NCBI GenBank assembly: GCA_030407085.1
Contig: CM059585.1
Span: 8,425,001 to 8,489,000 of the forward strand
DNA from: Trichopria drosophilae
Taxonomy: Eukaryota > Arthropoda > Insecta > Hymenoptera > Diapriidae
Length of the DNA: 64,000 bases
Direction: 5' to 3'
Both the position numbers and the translations under genes were made by a program. Below, in pieces: positions 33,955 to 47,200 of the stretch. The number at the start of each line of letters is the position of its first letter. The stretch's first letter is position 1. Below the pieces are notes generated by a model that saw nothing but the letters and a program-made list of their open reading frames with translations, did not search any database and was not told the origin of the DNA.

Positions 33955-34590
33955 ATGCCTACAAGGAACTTTACTCTTAAGAAAATGCTATCGACTTGAA
34001 TAAAATTATTCTATAATAATAAATTATATCATAGAAAACCTAAACACTATATTAATTGAAAAAGTAAAATGCTATAAAATGACTAATTCATTAGTAAAAT
34101 ATCGTCCTACAAATTGAATTATTTAAAATTTGACTAATTAAAATTTAAAGAATATTCACCCATTAATAAGTCAGAGAGATTTCATCTTCAATAGGGCCTA
34201 AGGTTAATATTGACTTGAAAGTGAACAACCCCATCATATTTTCAAGTATGCTCTTTTAATTGATGTGTTTAAAATTCCATTTAAATTGCTTCAAAACCCA
34301 ATATGGCACATTTTAAATAAAAAATAAACTAATTTTCGTGGATTTCGTTCTTTGTATTTTTTTTCGCACGAATGAAGTTGCAGGATAATTGTTAGAAACA
34401 TTATATTCGATGTTGACATGTTACGCTGTCATTGCTATGAAACAGATGAAAATACGTACACAGCATTTTGACAACATACCGTGTTGACATAAAATGTCAT
34501 ATTTGTAAGGACAACTAACTTGGTTTGCTAATTATCACAAAAACATTAACTAACTATCAGAACGGCTTAATTTGTATTACTCTTTTATCA

Positions 34591-35526
34591 GGGTAAGCTT
34601 GGACGAAGTTCAACCCAAAAGTTAATGTACATCGCCGTTTTCTTTTGGAATAACTTTGGGGTGGTCTGCTGCTTATTTTAAGCCTAAAATGAAAATAATT
34701 GGGGGTGAAAAACTGAAATTATCTTGATTTTTCCCATTTCTTAGCGTTTTTTTTAAATTTAATTCAATCCAAAAGCTAATCTACATCGCAGTTTTTTTTT
34801 GAATTACTTTGGGGTGGTAAACTGATTATTTTAAGACCAAAATGAAAATAATTGGTGGAGAGAAACTGAAATTAACTCGATTTTTCCTTTTTATTAGCGT
34901 TTTTTAAAATTTAATTCAACCCAAAAGTTAATCTACATCGCAGTTTTCTTTTGGAATTAGTTTGGCGTGGTAGCCTGATTATTTTAAGACCAAAATGAAA
35001 ATAGTCGACGGTGAGAAACTGAAATCTTATCTTGGTTTAAATTGTTTTTAAATGATTTTAACTTTTTATCTTAGAAATTTGATTTACAACAATCACAAAA
35101 TACATTAATTATAAAATTTAATAAATTTAATAATTTAAATTTGTTTAATGGATTACTGCTTGTATAAATTCCTTGTATAAACTGAATTAACTTGTTTTCT
35201 AAGAAAAAAATGTTAAAAATCATTTAAAAAATGAAAAAATGAATATGATTTCAGTTTCTCACCGCCGATTATTTTTATTTTGGTCTTACAATAATCAGTC
35301 TACCACCCCAAAGTAATTCCAAAAGAAAACTGCGATGTAGATTAATTTTTGGGTTGAATTAAATTTAAAAAACGCTAAAAAAATTGAAAAATCAAGATAA
35401 TTTCAGTTTTTCACCCCAATTATTTTCATTTTAGGCTTAAAATAATCACCAGAACTTCCCAAAGTGATTCCAAAAGAAAACGGCGATGTACATTAACTTT
35501 TGGGTTGAACTTCATCCAAGCTCACC
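34591..35526. repeat. foldback element built of inverted tandem units
   Basis: GGGTAAGCTTGGACGAAGTT at the left and AACTTCATCCAAGCTCACC at the right. The left half has three tandem units of about 150 bp, each with CAACCCAAAAGTTAATGTAC-like, TTTTCTTTTGGAAT and ATTTTAAGACCAAAATGAAA segments. Units recur inverted in the right half. Confidence 0.75.
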
Positions 35527-36311
35527 GCGTTATATAAAACATTTTTGCTATAGTCGACTTTTCAAAATTTAGAATCTTTACATCCTGAATACATTTCCAA
35601 TTTTTGTTCAATTTTGAAACAAAAACTTTTGTTTTTAAATAGGTTTACAATGTCTAATGATCTGTTATATTATACTTAAAATAATTACACGAAACGAATG
35701 AATACCATATAATAAACTTCACTTACAACAATAGGCGACGTAATTTGATAATTACAAAGTAACTGAAGTAATTGGATGGTTTGTTTTGTAAACATTATCT
35801 CTTGTAATTCCTAATGCACTTTTTTAAATGAATTAAAGAAACTATTCAGACTTAATGGAATAAAAAGCATACATGAACAATATACATTTTTAAATATAAA
35901 TAAATATAATTAACGACTTAGACCTACAAATTGCATTAGATGTTAAAATGCTATATTTAAAAATCTCTAAACATTTCAAACACCTTGCGTCGTAATCGCT
36001 CGGATTCCCAAACGCTAAGCCTTGTCGAAACATTTATAATCTCAACTAGTAATGAAATTAACAACGAAAAGAGGTAAAAGATAAAAACTATATTCATAAC
36101 TATAATAGTTAATACGATTTCGATTTGACAGTTACTTGGAATAGACTGGTATATGAATATGATTAGTTAGCATGCAATTATAATAAATCTAACGAAAGAA
36201 AAAGGCAAAAAATATAATATGAAAATAAAAAACCCCCCAAAAAATTTATATAAACATGCAATATACATTTTTTTTAATTATCAAATGATCCAATTCTTTG
36301 ACGGTATTCAA
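35527..36311. other. intergenic, nothing recognised
   Basis: AT-rich sequence without open frames or clear repeat ends. Confidence 0.45.
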
Positions 36312-37418
36312 TTAACCCATTAACGTCCAAAACGTCATTTTTTCTGCTTCAATTTCAATCAAGTCTTTCGTACCATGAAAGTTACATATCCTACTATTTT
36401 CAAAGTCGCTCTTCAAGATTCCGAGGTCAAAATTAAGTTTCAGCCATCAGGAATTCCAATATGGCGACAAATTTGAAAAAATTTGACAAAAAATTAGGAA
36501 ATATTTATTCTTATCAATTTTTTTCGAGCTACCTCAAAAACCACGATCTGTTTCCAAAAATGCTAAGAATGAAAAGTTCTTAGAATTCGCTGAAAAATAT
36601 AGTGGAATTTTTTTCAGATTTTTTGGATGATATTTTGGAACATTTTTATCGGATATTTTTCCAAAATTTTAAATTATTTACGAAAAATTCTGGAAAACAT
36701 CCAGTAAATTCTCTGATGAATTATAAGAATTTTTTGTTCTTTGCAATTTTTTCTGAAAGTTGATATTTTTCGAGGAAATTAATTTCAAATATTATGGTTT
36801 AGGATTTTTTTCTCAAAAACATCAACTTTCAGAAAAAATTCTTATAATTCATCAGAGAAAACACTGAATTTTTTCCAGAATTTTTCGTAAATAATTTAAA
36901 ATTTTTGAAAAATAGCCGACAAAAATTTTCCAAAATATCATCCAAAAAATCTAAAAAAAAATTCCACTATATTTTTCGGCGAATTCTAAGAACTTTTCTT
37001 AGCATTTTTTTGAAAAAGATCGTGGTTTTTGAGGTACAGCTCAAACTTTTCAAGGAAATTTTCATTTAGACGCCATTTTGAGGTCATTACAATGATGCGA
37101 GGAGAAATAGTAAAATTTTTTCTTAAAATTCAAGTATTCCCTCCACCATCCTCCATAGTTTCAATAGAATCCCAATATTCTAATAGCTCGAAAAAAATTG
37201 ATAAGAATAAATATTTTGTAATTTTTTGTCAAATTTTTTCAAATTTGTCGCCATATTGGAATTCCTTATGGCTGAAACTTAATTTTGACCTCGGAATCTT
37301 GAAGAGCGACCTCGAAAATAGTAGGAAAAGTACCTTTCAAGTTTTTTCAACTTTTGATACGAAAAACTTGATTGAAATTGAAGCAGAAAAAAAAACATTT
37401 TGGGCGTTAATGGGTTAA
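36312..37418. mobile_element. piggyBac-like foldback MITE, TTAA-flanked, 1.1 kb
   Basis: TTAACCCATTAACGTCCAAA at the left and TTTTGGGCGTTAATGGGTTAA-type inverse at the right. The arms continue TTCAATTTCAATCAAGTCTT and GGAATTCCAATATGGCGACA and fold back over almost the full length. The 129-codon plus frame at 37029-37418 lies wholly in the right arm and runs into the terminal repeat, so it is not a gene. Confidence 0.8.
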
Positions 37419-37734
37419 ACTTATAGGACATTTTTAGTATTTTCATTTCTATTTCAATACTGAATTTCCTCTTGATACTTACATTGCCAGCAAACGAAAA
37501 ATTATTCAGAATGATTGAAAAGTATTCATTTTTGAACTTTGAATTTTATTTGCTGACTATTTTGATGAATCTGTTCGTGTAGATTGTATTTGAGGTCGCT
37601 GAATCCTTTAAAAAAAGTTTATCCTGAAATATCTAACAAAGTCTTGTTTCAATGAGTTTTTATAAATATCTCAGCCTCAGTCGAGGGAAAGACAGGAAAT
37701 GTACCATTTTCAATCAAAATTGCCAGTATTTTTT

Positions 37735-38177
37735 TTAAAAAAGACAAGGTTTATTTTTAGTGATAAATCTTAAGTAGGAAACTACAAAATACAATACAGA
37801 ACATTGTAATTTCGGAAGTTGGATGATTTGTTTTGGTCTGGTAAAATAATACGTGGACGATGGGATAAGCTCCGACGGACCTCTTCCTTCTGTATTGATT
37901 CATTGCGCCACATTCGAAGGGGGTTTCTTTTCCTCGCGTTTGGCGGCAGAACGATCTCGCCGCTCTGCGCGCCACCTTCCGATTGGTAGCCGTACGACGA
38001 ATGGCTCCGAGACCCTCGACGAAACCTTGGCGAGCATCCCCGATTCAAATCGATTACTGACGGAGTCCTAGCCCGGGCTCGATTCTCGATTTTTCGGATG
38101 CTTAATATTTCCTTGTAATTGCGCATAATAACGAGTGAACAAATCATCCCAATCACAGTTAGCTCAGATCTTCAATC
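37735..38177 (-). other. Thor: 4E-BP 3' UTR
   Basis: This follows the 4E-BP stop and includes a GC-rich block (37850-38080) open in more than one minus-strand frame, the longest running about 124 codons to 37782. That frame has an in-frame stop just upstream and no convincing acceptor, so I treat it as untranslated sequence. The UTR probably ends shortly after the AATAAA at 37755-37750. Confidence 0.6.
37750..37755 (-). terminator. 4E-BP polyadenylation signal AATAAA
   Basis: On the minus strand this is a canonical AATAAA, the first one after the 4E-BP stop. It is followed by a T/GT-rich stretch (CTTGTCTTTTTT) that could serve as the downstream element. Confidence 0.55.
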
Positions 38178-38224
38178 TCACATATCCATGTCGAACTGTT
38201 CCGCGGATTCCTCGATGATACGAT
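38178..38224 (-). CDS. Thor: 4E-BP exon 3 (TOS motif and stop)
   Basis: The acceptor is TTTCAG|AT, completing Asp104. It then encodes RIIEESAEQFDMDM and stop TGA (38180-38178). The only frame that fits exon 2 ends in a TOS-like FDMDM, matching the family C-terminus (QFEMDI in vertebrates). The whole coding part is 47 bases. Confidence 0.93.
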
Positions 38225-41200
38225 CTGAAATCAATCATTTTATTCCAATGTTAATCCTATAGTTTTTTCTTAAATTATAGGGACAACTGAATCTAATCAT
38301 TTATTAATTCAGAATTTTATGCCTGATTTGTTTACTGTACGAATTTCACTAATATTAAACATCTTCAGCAACTCTTAACCCTTTGAAGCATACAGTAGGA
38401 CCTCCTATTCGAACCTCTCTTATTCTAATTGCCTTTCTTATTCTAATTGTCCAGCCTCTCTTATTCTAATCGTTCCCCCAGAAGTCTTCTCCCACTATCA
38501 CACGAAAAGTCAACGAAAAACAAGCTCGCAAGCAAAGTAAGTGGGGGTATGGGGAAAATTATAATAAGAGAGGTCGGCGCCACCTTGAAACACTTTACTA
38601 ATTAGAATAAGAGAGGTCCTACTGTACCTTTTTCTTTACGCTGAAAATATCTGAAATTACTCGGGACTTTTCGGGGTCGCTGATTACGAATCAGACCTCA
38701 GATTTACACATTCAAAATGGCGGATCCAAAATGGCCGACCGAAATGTAAAAACAAGTCAGATTCACCCTCAATTTCAGTCAGCCATTCATCACTGATCCT
38801 GAAAACCCCCGAGTATCCAATTTCACCTGGATCAAGTAAATTTATGCAATTCGGTCGGCCATATTGGATCCGCCATTTTGAATTTTGAAAATCTAAAGTC
38901 AGATTCGTAATCAGCGACCCCGAAAACCCCCGAGTACCCAGTCTCGTCATATTTGAGTGACGTTGTCTTCTCCACATACATTTTTCGTAAAAAATCCACC
39001 ATTTTTACCCTTTGTTTATTTTTTTTTAAATTCTTTAATTCTTCTCCGTTACTTTCATAAGTGAAAATTTCTTTTTTGTGTTTTTTAAAACCGGAGTATG
39101 GATAAGGATGGTAATGAAAATTCCTTATTTACTTTTTGACTGTTTTGATGCAGTCCTCATCAGAAAATATTTTTATTCTAGATATATGTTATAGTCCGTT
39201 AGAGGCTGGAATTTACGAACTAACATCTTCTATAAAAACAGTTGAATATTCGATGGTAAAGACACAACTGATAATTAATATAACATGATAATTAATTAAA
39301 AATATTGATTTATTTACGTTTCCTAACATGTTCTTGAAGTAAGGAAGCACAAATTTGCAGCAAAATTAATTAATAATTACCTTAAATATGTAAATAATGA
39401 ATTACAAAAAGGTGTAGCATGTATGCTACACTTTGCTTCAAAGGGTTAAATAAAAACTTTAAAGCTAAATTTTAGGACTCTACACTGAGAAAAGTGTCTT
39501 TTATCAGTTACAATCCCGTGTCTTTTAAAACGATTTCTGATACTCCGTAAAATAAATATTGTAATTACTGAAATCCCATATGTTATCCATAAAAATCTTC
39601 GTCTCTTAGCATTTACTTATTATCGAGTAAAAGATATTCTATTAAGTTCTCATGTTTTAAAAGAACGTTTTACTATGTCTAAAAGAATACGTATTTTAGC
39701 CTTTTAAAAATACTAGTTTCTTATAGGTTATAATCTTGCAAATGTATAGAATATTATGTAAGAAATAAAGCTGGTAATCAATACAAACTTTTATATACAA
39801 TAAATTCACCGTTACAATGTCTCCTTTTGATGCACATCATCAGAATATTCGAAAATCGCGTTATTCTTCATTTACCAGCATAATTTATCAAACATAAAGT
39901 GTAAATTAAAAAGTTTGATCCAAATTTAAGTTCTGAAAATGTATACACACCTATCTACCGAAATTATTTCAATAATTTTACTACAATTACGAAAAGTTAT
40001 CAGATGTTGACTGAAGTTATAAATCAGGTGTCATATGTATAGGTTAGAAACGGGTTATTTTTTTTTTCTTTAACCTATACATGAAAGTACAAGTAGCGGT
40101 CATGGAGTCGATTACCGCCGGACAAACAATAATTTCAAAACGTAAACAAACAATGTGTCCCCCCTTACCAACAGCGAGCTAACGAAATCGAAAAAATATC
40201 ACCCGATACGTACAATATTTGTTCTAAAATGGTTCATTAACTGAATTATAGTAGGTAATAAATTTTCTTATATCCAAGAATAATTACCGAGTTTTTACTG
40301 GTAAAAATATGTGTCTTTTAACTGTTAAAAGATATATTTATACCGACTACAAGATGTTTTAAAAATATTTGTTTTTTAATCTGTAAAAGAAATATTTTTG
40401 TCCCTATATCTAAAAGACTGCCTTTTACGGGATATTAGAATTCCAATACAGTAGTCCTCCCCTTAAGGTTTAAAATTTAGCTTTCAAGATGGCGGCTTCT
40501 TCCCTTAAGGTTTACTTTCCCCTGACCCCCACTACCAGAGTTTTTCGTGCTCGACTGCACGCCGCGCGCCTGCGTTTGGTTCACAGGCGGTAACAAAATG
40601 TCTGGTGGTGGGAGAGGCCGTCAGGGGAAAAATAAAACATAAGGGAAGAAAGTTTTAAACCTTACGGGAAGAATAAACCTTAAGGGGAGGACTACTGTAC
40701 CTGGTAAAAGACACTTTTCTCAGTGTAGACATAATTCATATATATCAGTTTCCGTCTCTGAATAACTACGTGCTTTGCAGCACGTAAAAGCGGCACGGAT
40801 GTGATCTACAAAATTGCAAAATGCACTTTTCTGGCACTTCGAACCGGGCCAAATGCGGAATGCCTCAAACTGATGCAACAACGCTCTAGATACTGTACGT
40901 GGGAAAAACAACTTTGTTCGTAATCTACATAATAGAAATAATTTTTGATACAGTAGGGGAAGTTTTTCAGATTCCATTTTCATAATATTTTTTTTATAAA
41001 ATATTTATACCTTTGGCATTATGGTTTGCAGTCCCTTTGCACGGAGATGTTGAAATCGCTGGCGTACTCTTTAATAGATCAGTCGGTATGATATTTCGCG
41101 GCGGAGTGCGCGAAATTGGAGAGTTGCGCAAATTCATCAAGAATGATCTCTCATAAACGATACGAGTACCTGAAAATAAAATATTATTATTCGTCTTTTG

Positions 41201-44200
41201 AATTATGCGATGTTTTGAATAATTCTAATAATAGTTAACATCGTCACTTTGAAACAATAGAACGTTTACGAAAACATGAATTTTTATTATTTTGGCACTG
41301 TACACGGAAATATTGATGTTAGTGATAATTGTTAACCGTTAATATCTTAGATGTTTTCATAGCTATTGATCAAAATGGCCGAAATTTTGTCGACTGATGG
41401 TTTTCTCAATATTAAGAAGAGATTCTAAAATTTTGTCATCAATGCTACCAATTTAAAGCTCTTAAATCACTTGTAAACTCTTGGACATTAAACTAAACAC
41501 AACATCTAATTTTCCCTGTATATATATTGTTTCAAAATGATACAATTTTCCTGCTAGTTATTTGCTTGCCAATAATTTTACGCAATAAGACAATAATTAC
41601 AAGTGACTTTAATTCAATTTCAACACATACATCCACACACATGTCCGAGCAAAAGCTAGTAACAATGCAATCATCGAACGCATAAATTTTATAACCAGCA
41701 TCCCGTGTCGAATTATACCGACGCTTTTCCACTCGATAAAACATGATATATCCGCAAACTGCATTTTCCGGAAATTGAGAAAATAACATTTAAATAATTC
41801 AATAATGCAATGACTGCGTTTGAATTTATTCGATAAATTATTACGATTTGTGAAAATTGATATGAATATTATTGAGGTGCTGATTAAATTTTCCACGAAT
41901 AATTAATTCTGCACTGCTACATATTATTTTGTTTTACACGTTTTATTGGGCCAGGTTTTATGATAACTTGAAATTAATAGCTTTTATGGAAACAATTGTC
42001 TTTCATAAAAATTGTCAATATTTTGAAAATATGAAAAATTAAAAAAAAAAAGTTATGCGCTACCACGTGCTTTCTTTCGTGCGCATTTGTAAAAGCTTCT
42101 TATTACGCAAATAAATGCGTTATGCAAGCAGGGTCGCGCTTGCAATAACACTGGTAACTGTTTTTTGCTCTACTTTTATGCAGATTTATTTACATTATGC
42201 GTTAGAACGTGCGGTACGAAAACATCACTGTACTTATATCGCAAAATTAGCCGTTACGTGTGTACGTTTATCATATTGCTAACATTTAGATAGAACTGTT
42301 AAAGTCATCGGTTTATTATCTCGTTGTTTATTTTCGTAGTCATTCTTAGCCAAATACTCGGGGAACTTTATGTTAGTTCACATGTGTATTTAAGGTTTAT
42401 GATCAAACGTAAATTAAGGATGAAAATAGTTTCTATGAAGTAGAAAAACTGCTTATATAATCTAACCCCCATCTATTATATGACTAGACGCGTTCCGCAA
42501 TTATAAAAATAAAAGTTCTGTACGAAAATTTGATCTAATGTTCCAAATGACCAATCAGGATGTTTAAGCGTGGAGCCTTGCGCAGTAACCGTGCGCGATC
42601 GTAGAACGTTCTGATTGGATGAACTTCAAGAGCTTCTGCCTCGAGTACCGTACGTAGGATCAAATTTTCATAAAAAACTATTTTATTCCACGTACGATGA
42701 AGCATCGTTTGGAATAAGTCATTTTTTAATTGTACGAATGTAATCGCTTAAACAACTTTGTTTTCAAACGTTGTCTCTTAAATAACATCGCGACGCGGTG
42801 CTGCACCTACGTTACACGTTATTATTTCACTTTTTCTAGTTAGGGATGTGCGATTAAATCATACCATGTGCGGCACTCATGCCTGAGTGGGATGTGTACA
42901 TAAAGATATACATATATGGCCATTCGATGGAAAACAATTTCAAGTTCTGACACGTGCGACTCGCTTTCAAATATATGCATAAACAACAGTTCGCAAGAAA
43001 CGAAGCTGTCTGCCCCGATTTTTAAGCAGTTTTAATCCCGAATTTATTTACGCATGTATACGATAATGGGATACTCCTCTTATCGTGTACACTTTAATCG
43101 TATCGTATTATTTGCGTCGTTATCGTTAACATTATAACCCAAATACTTGGAATATAGGCAACAGCAGATAATAATGACTTTCTGACGTGAAAACGCTTTG
43201 CAAACTGGAAGAAAAAAAAAAGATAAGAGTTCATAGGGAAAGGTGACTGGTTTGTTAAGAAATATGTGTCAATGCGATGACACGGGGCATTTCTTAAGAA
43301 ATATAAATATTTTTGATTACTTTTTTTCCTTTAATAAACAATATCCCATGACGTTTCATTTGTAGGAAATTTATTCAGTTTTTAGTGCACACTTGCCTTC
43401 AGTAAGATATAATAATAAAATTATTAATCTACTGCAAGAGGTTAATGTTCGACTAGCCACAACTGAGATCTACAAGATCAATAGATAATCTTATTTTAGA
43501 TAAGCGATTTTTTCTTAGATCTCTACTAGCATATCAATTCCGCAAATAATAAGATTGAAGACTCTCCAGTTCTATATATACAAGTTTATTCCTGTCCGTG
43601 CGAAGATGTACGAGACCAGGAAACGTATATTCTGTAGTAGATTACTTTTTAAAATCTTGTTTCGAAAAATAAAACGCGAACATTTCTTTATTCGCCAACG
43701 AACATTATTTTAGAACAAATTTTTAAAAATGTCTTTCTTGGAAGGGAGATTGTCAATGTTATCGAGATTAAGACGAATGAGATGTTCGACGATACTAATC
43801 TAGCAAACTACGCCTATAAACAAAACATTGTGATTATCTTTCGAATTGCAAAACGCACAACATAAAGACGGTGACTCACAATGTTCGTTCTACAACGTAA
43901 ACAAAATATTTGCAAACCTGTAATTGCTGTTCGCTATTTTTTTATTTTCGCACAGCTCGGAAAAGTCGTAACGGGATAAATGGCCTCCAATTTTATTATT
44001 ATTGAAAAAAACGAGCTTTTCTTATCGGGGGATATTGCGTAGCATCGATATCGTCTCATGAGTCAATCTCAACAGCTTGCGTTAAAATTTTCCCAATTTC
44101 GCTAAGACTGTTGACGAGCTTTCTGATTTACGATGTATACAATTGTGGCGATACCCAAGAAATTAAAAAAAGAAAATATCTGGACCTAAAAGTTCCCGCA

Positions 44201-47200
44201 AGAGTTTACAATAAATCTGTAACAGCTACGAAAAAACGTACTCGACAAAAATAATATAGTATCGGATAAAATAATGATGGTGTCAGCTATCTTTGATACT
44301 ATAAATAAGATATATAAACTGGAATATAGATTCTACCAGTTGCTATCTCAATATGTTAAACATAAGATTGTGCAGATGAGAGTCTCAAGTTCACATCGCT
44401 GAATTTTGCTTTATTTTCATTTCAAACTGTGTCTTAAGAACAGTTCATTTGTATTTATTTTTACAATAAAAAAAAATTGTTCGTTGGACCCCAACAATGT
44501 AAACTTCAAGTATTTTTCGACAAATCTATTCGTAAATACGCCACAACACTACTCACATTTCTCATCGTTGGCAAAATAAAAATAAAAATAAAATATTCGA
44601 CGGCAAAGGCAATTAAATTCATAAATTAAGTAGATAAGAACCTGGTACCCACGTAATCTAAAAAAGCATTAAATTCGCAAAACTTGAGAATGTAAACAAA
44701 TAAACGTTTCGTTTTCAATATCGGCAGTTATGACTCATGCAGCACAATCCGCATAACGGTCATATATGATCAAAAACGTAGAATCTCTTTTAGATTACGA
44801 AAATCCAATACTTCTGGCATTGGTTTGCCTTTCTTGATGTTGGAACTATTACCGAAATAATTCAACCATTTCGATATTTCTTTGCAAAATCCTATTCATT
44901 TTCTGATGCAATACAAATTAAACATGTTTTCGAACTACACTCGAATTATTCATAATTTCGCGAATGTTTCAGTCGAACAAACAGATTATTGATTTGAAGA
45001 AATATTCACGCATAACAATAGCGATGTACGTCGTCGCAAAGTCGCGAAAGATGTTAGCATGAGTCATCCTGGAAAATAATAAGCATTTGTAGTCTTTGAA
45101 GTTCAAATATTACAATTTAAAATAAGTCGTTTTCCAACAAGCTCTTTTAACAAAAATCGTTTAAAAATAAACAAATTAAAATCTTGTCATTAGCTGTGAT
45201 TGCCTTCCTCTTTAATTAAAATATAAATAAAACATTATAGGTGTGAAAGTACCTGGAATCGATTAGAAATTACTAACTATGAATAAAATATTTAATTACA
45301 ACTTTTACTTGATAATAAAAATCAAATTTTAATATCGATTACTTTCATATTAGTTTTGTAATTTTGCTGTAATGGAATATTTTCATCGTGGCATCTGTCG
45401 TTACAGAAAAAGCGTAATTGTACTCCAAGCAAATTTGCTCGAGTTTACAAACACAAAAGTCATATCAAAAGTGCAGTGCGCAATTTCAATCGGTATATTT
45501 ATAGGCGCACATGGTACGATCTTCTTAATTTTATGACCCAATATGCTTATCGTGAGTAGATACGTACTCAATTGTCACTTTTAGTTTCGTATTGTTTACC
45601 AGCCTTTGTTTACATTATCAATTCAAATTTATACTGCTGTTTTTGTTTTCTCCACAGTTCGAAACTATAATTAGCGGTACAACAATAAATCCATTATACT
45701 GCCTACCTTAACTGATTAATACATTCAGAATAGTTAAATTGCCAATACAAATTTCGAAAAATTACTGGATTATTTTGACGTTTTTCGCATATAGGCACGC
45801 GTACATACAACCGACAAATATCTAGCCTTCAAGTAAATCTTCGCTATAATTTAATGTTCGGAATCAAAGTCCTTGATGATTATACACGTACGCACTAGAT
45901 AATTTCCATCGGCGGTGAGAAACTCGCGACAAATAATAACGGATGTATCTTTCTTTTTTTTCTTTTCTAAATATCGCTTGCGCTTAAAAAGATAATGATA
46001 CAGATCGATTAATGCCGTTAACAACCGCTAACTACCGTCTCACACGATCAGGTCAATGACCCAGGAAATTTATAACTCTATTTTCGCCCAAAAAGAATTT
46101 GCTAAAAATAAGTAAATTTATTTCGCGAAAAAATATTCATTTCATTTCAGAAAAGTTGCTGTAGCAGAAATAGATTTTTTGATGCAGTAGGCGTAAAATA
46201 GTCATTTTACGCCCTCATTTGCTGGCGTAAAACCCCTATTTCACGCCTCCGTGGGCGGAAAATTTATTTTACTGGCATTTTAAGTCCGCAAAATCGAGGC
46301 GTAAAAAATTTTACGCCTACTGCATCAAAAAACAATCGGGTTCTATTGTCGAGGCGTAAAACTCTATTTTACGCCCTTGATACAAAAATAACTATTTATT
46401 TGAATTTTAAGACTTTTTTATTTAATTGATCTTAGACGATGTTATTTTATTTGATTCGTTAATAATTTTTCTTAGAAAATTTACAAATACGAGTTTCTAA
46501 CTTCAAAATTGAAGCGTTGGAAAAAATTTAAATATTACCATACAATTATTATTAACGTCTCTTAATAGCATTTGTTAATTGGTTTGTAATGTTTAATTAT
46601 ATTTAAAAATATTATTTAATTCTCTTATCAAAACATAGATATTTTAAAACAAAATATTGCGACACTATTCAATATTTTTAGTATATTTCATTAAATTAAA
46701 AAAGATATTTCGATGAATGATATACAGGATAATCTCAATTGGAAAAGGACGTCAGTTTTTCGATGTGGTGAATGAAACTGATCAGTTGTAACAATTATGT
46801 TTCACTTCCGTTAATTATAACACTTTCATAACAATAAATTCCCAAGTGATAACAGAATTATAATCAGTACGTTAATGGACGTCATTTCGTCAGGCCAACG
46901 AACTGCGATTATGAAATTAATCGATACATCGCGTATAAACAAATATCAGTTTTCCAACATCAATTTCAGAAAATTCGCGTTTAACGAAGACCAGACTGAT
47001 ATTAAACAATTTTCACTAACGAACCATTCTCTTTTTTGCGATCAGTTTTCGTAAAAATAAAAGTCTAAATAGTTTCAGAAATAAAAAAGACTGTTATTAA
47101 GTTATTATCGAGTCTCAAAAATCGTGAATAATCAGTTGGTAAACAAATGTCGGTTTATTGAAATTAACTAAAAAATTGCATCATGTAAAAAACTACCATC

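Noticed and set aside
37029..37418. 129-codon plus-strand ORF
   Set aside because: It lies entirely in the right arm of a TTAA-flanked foldback MITE and ends in its terminal repeat.
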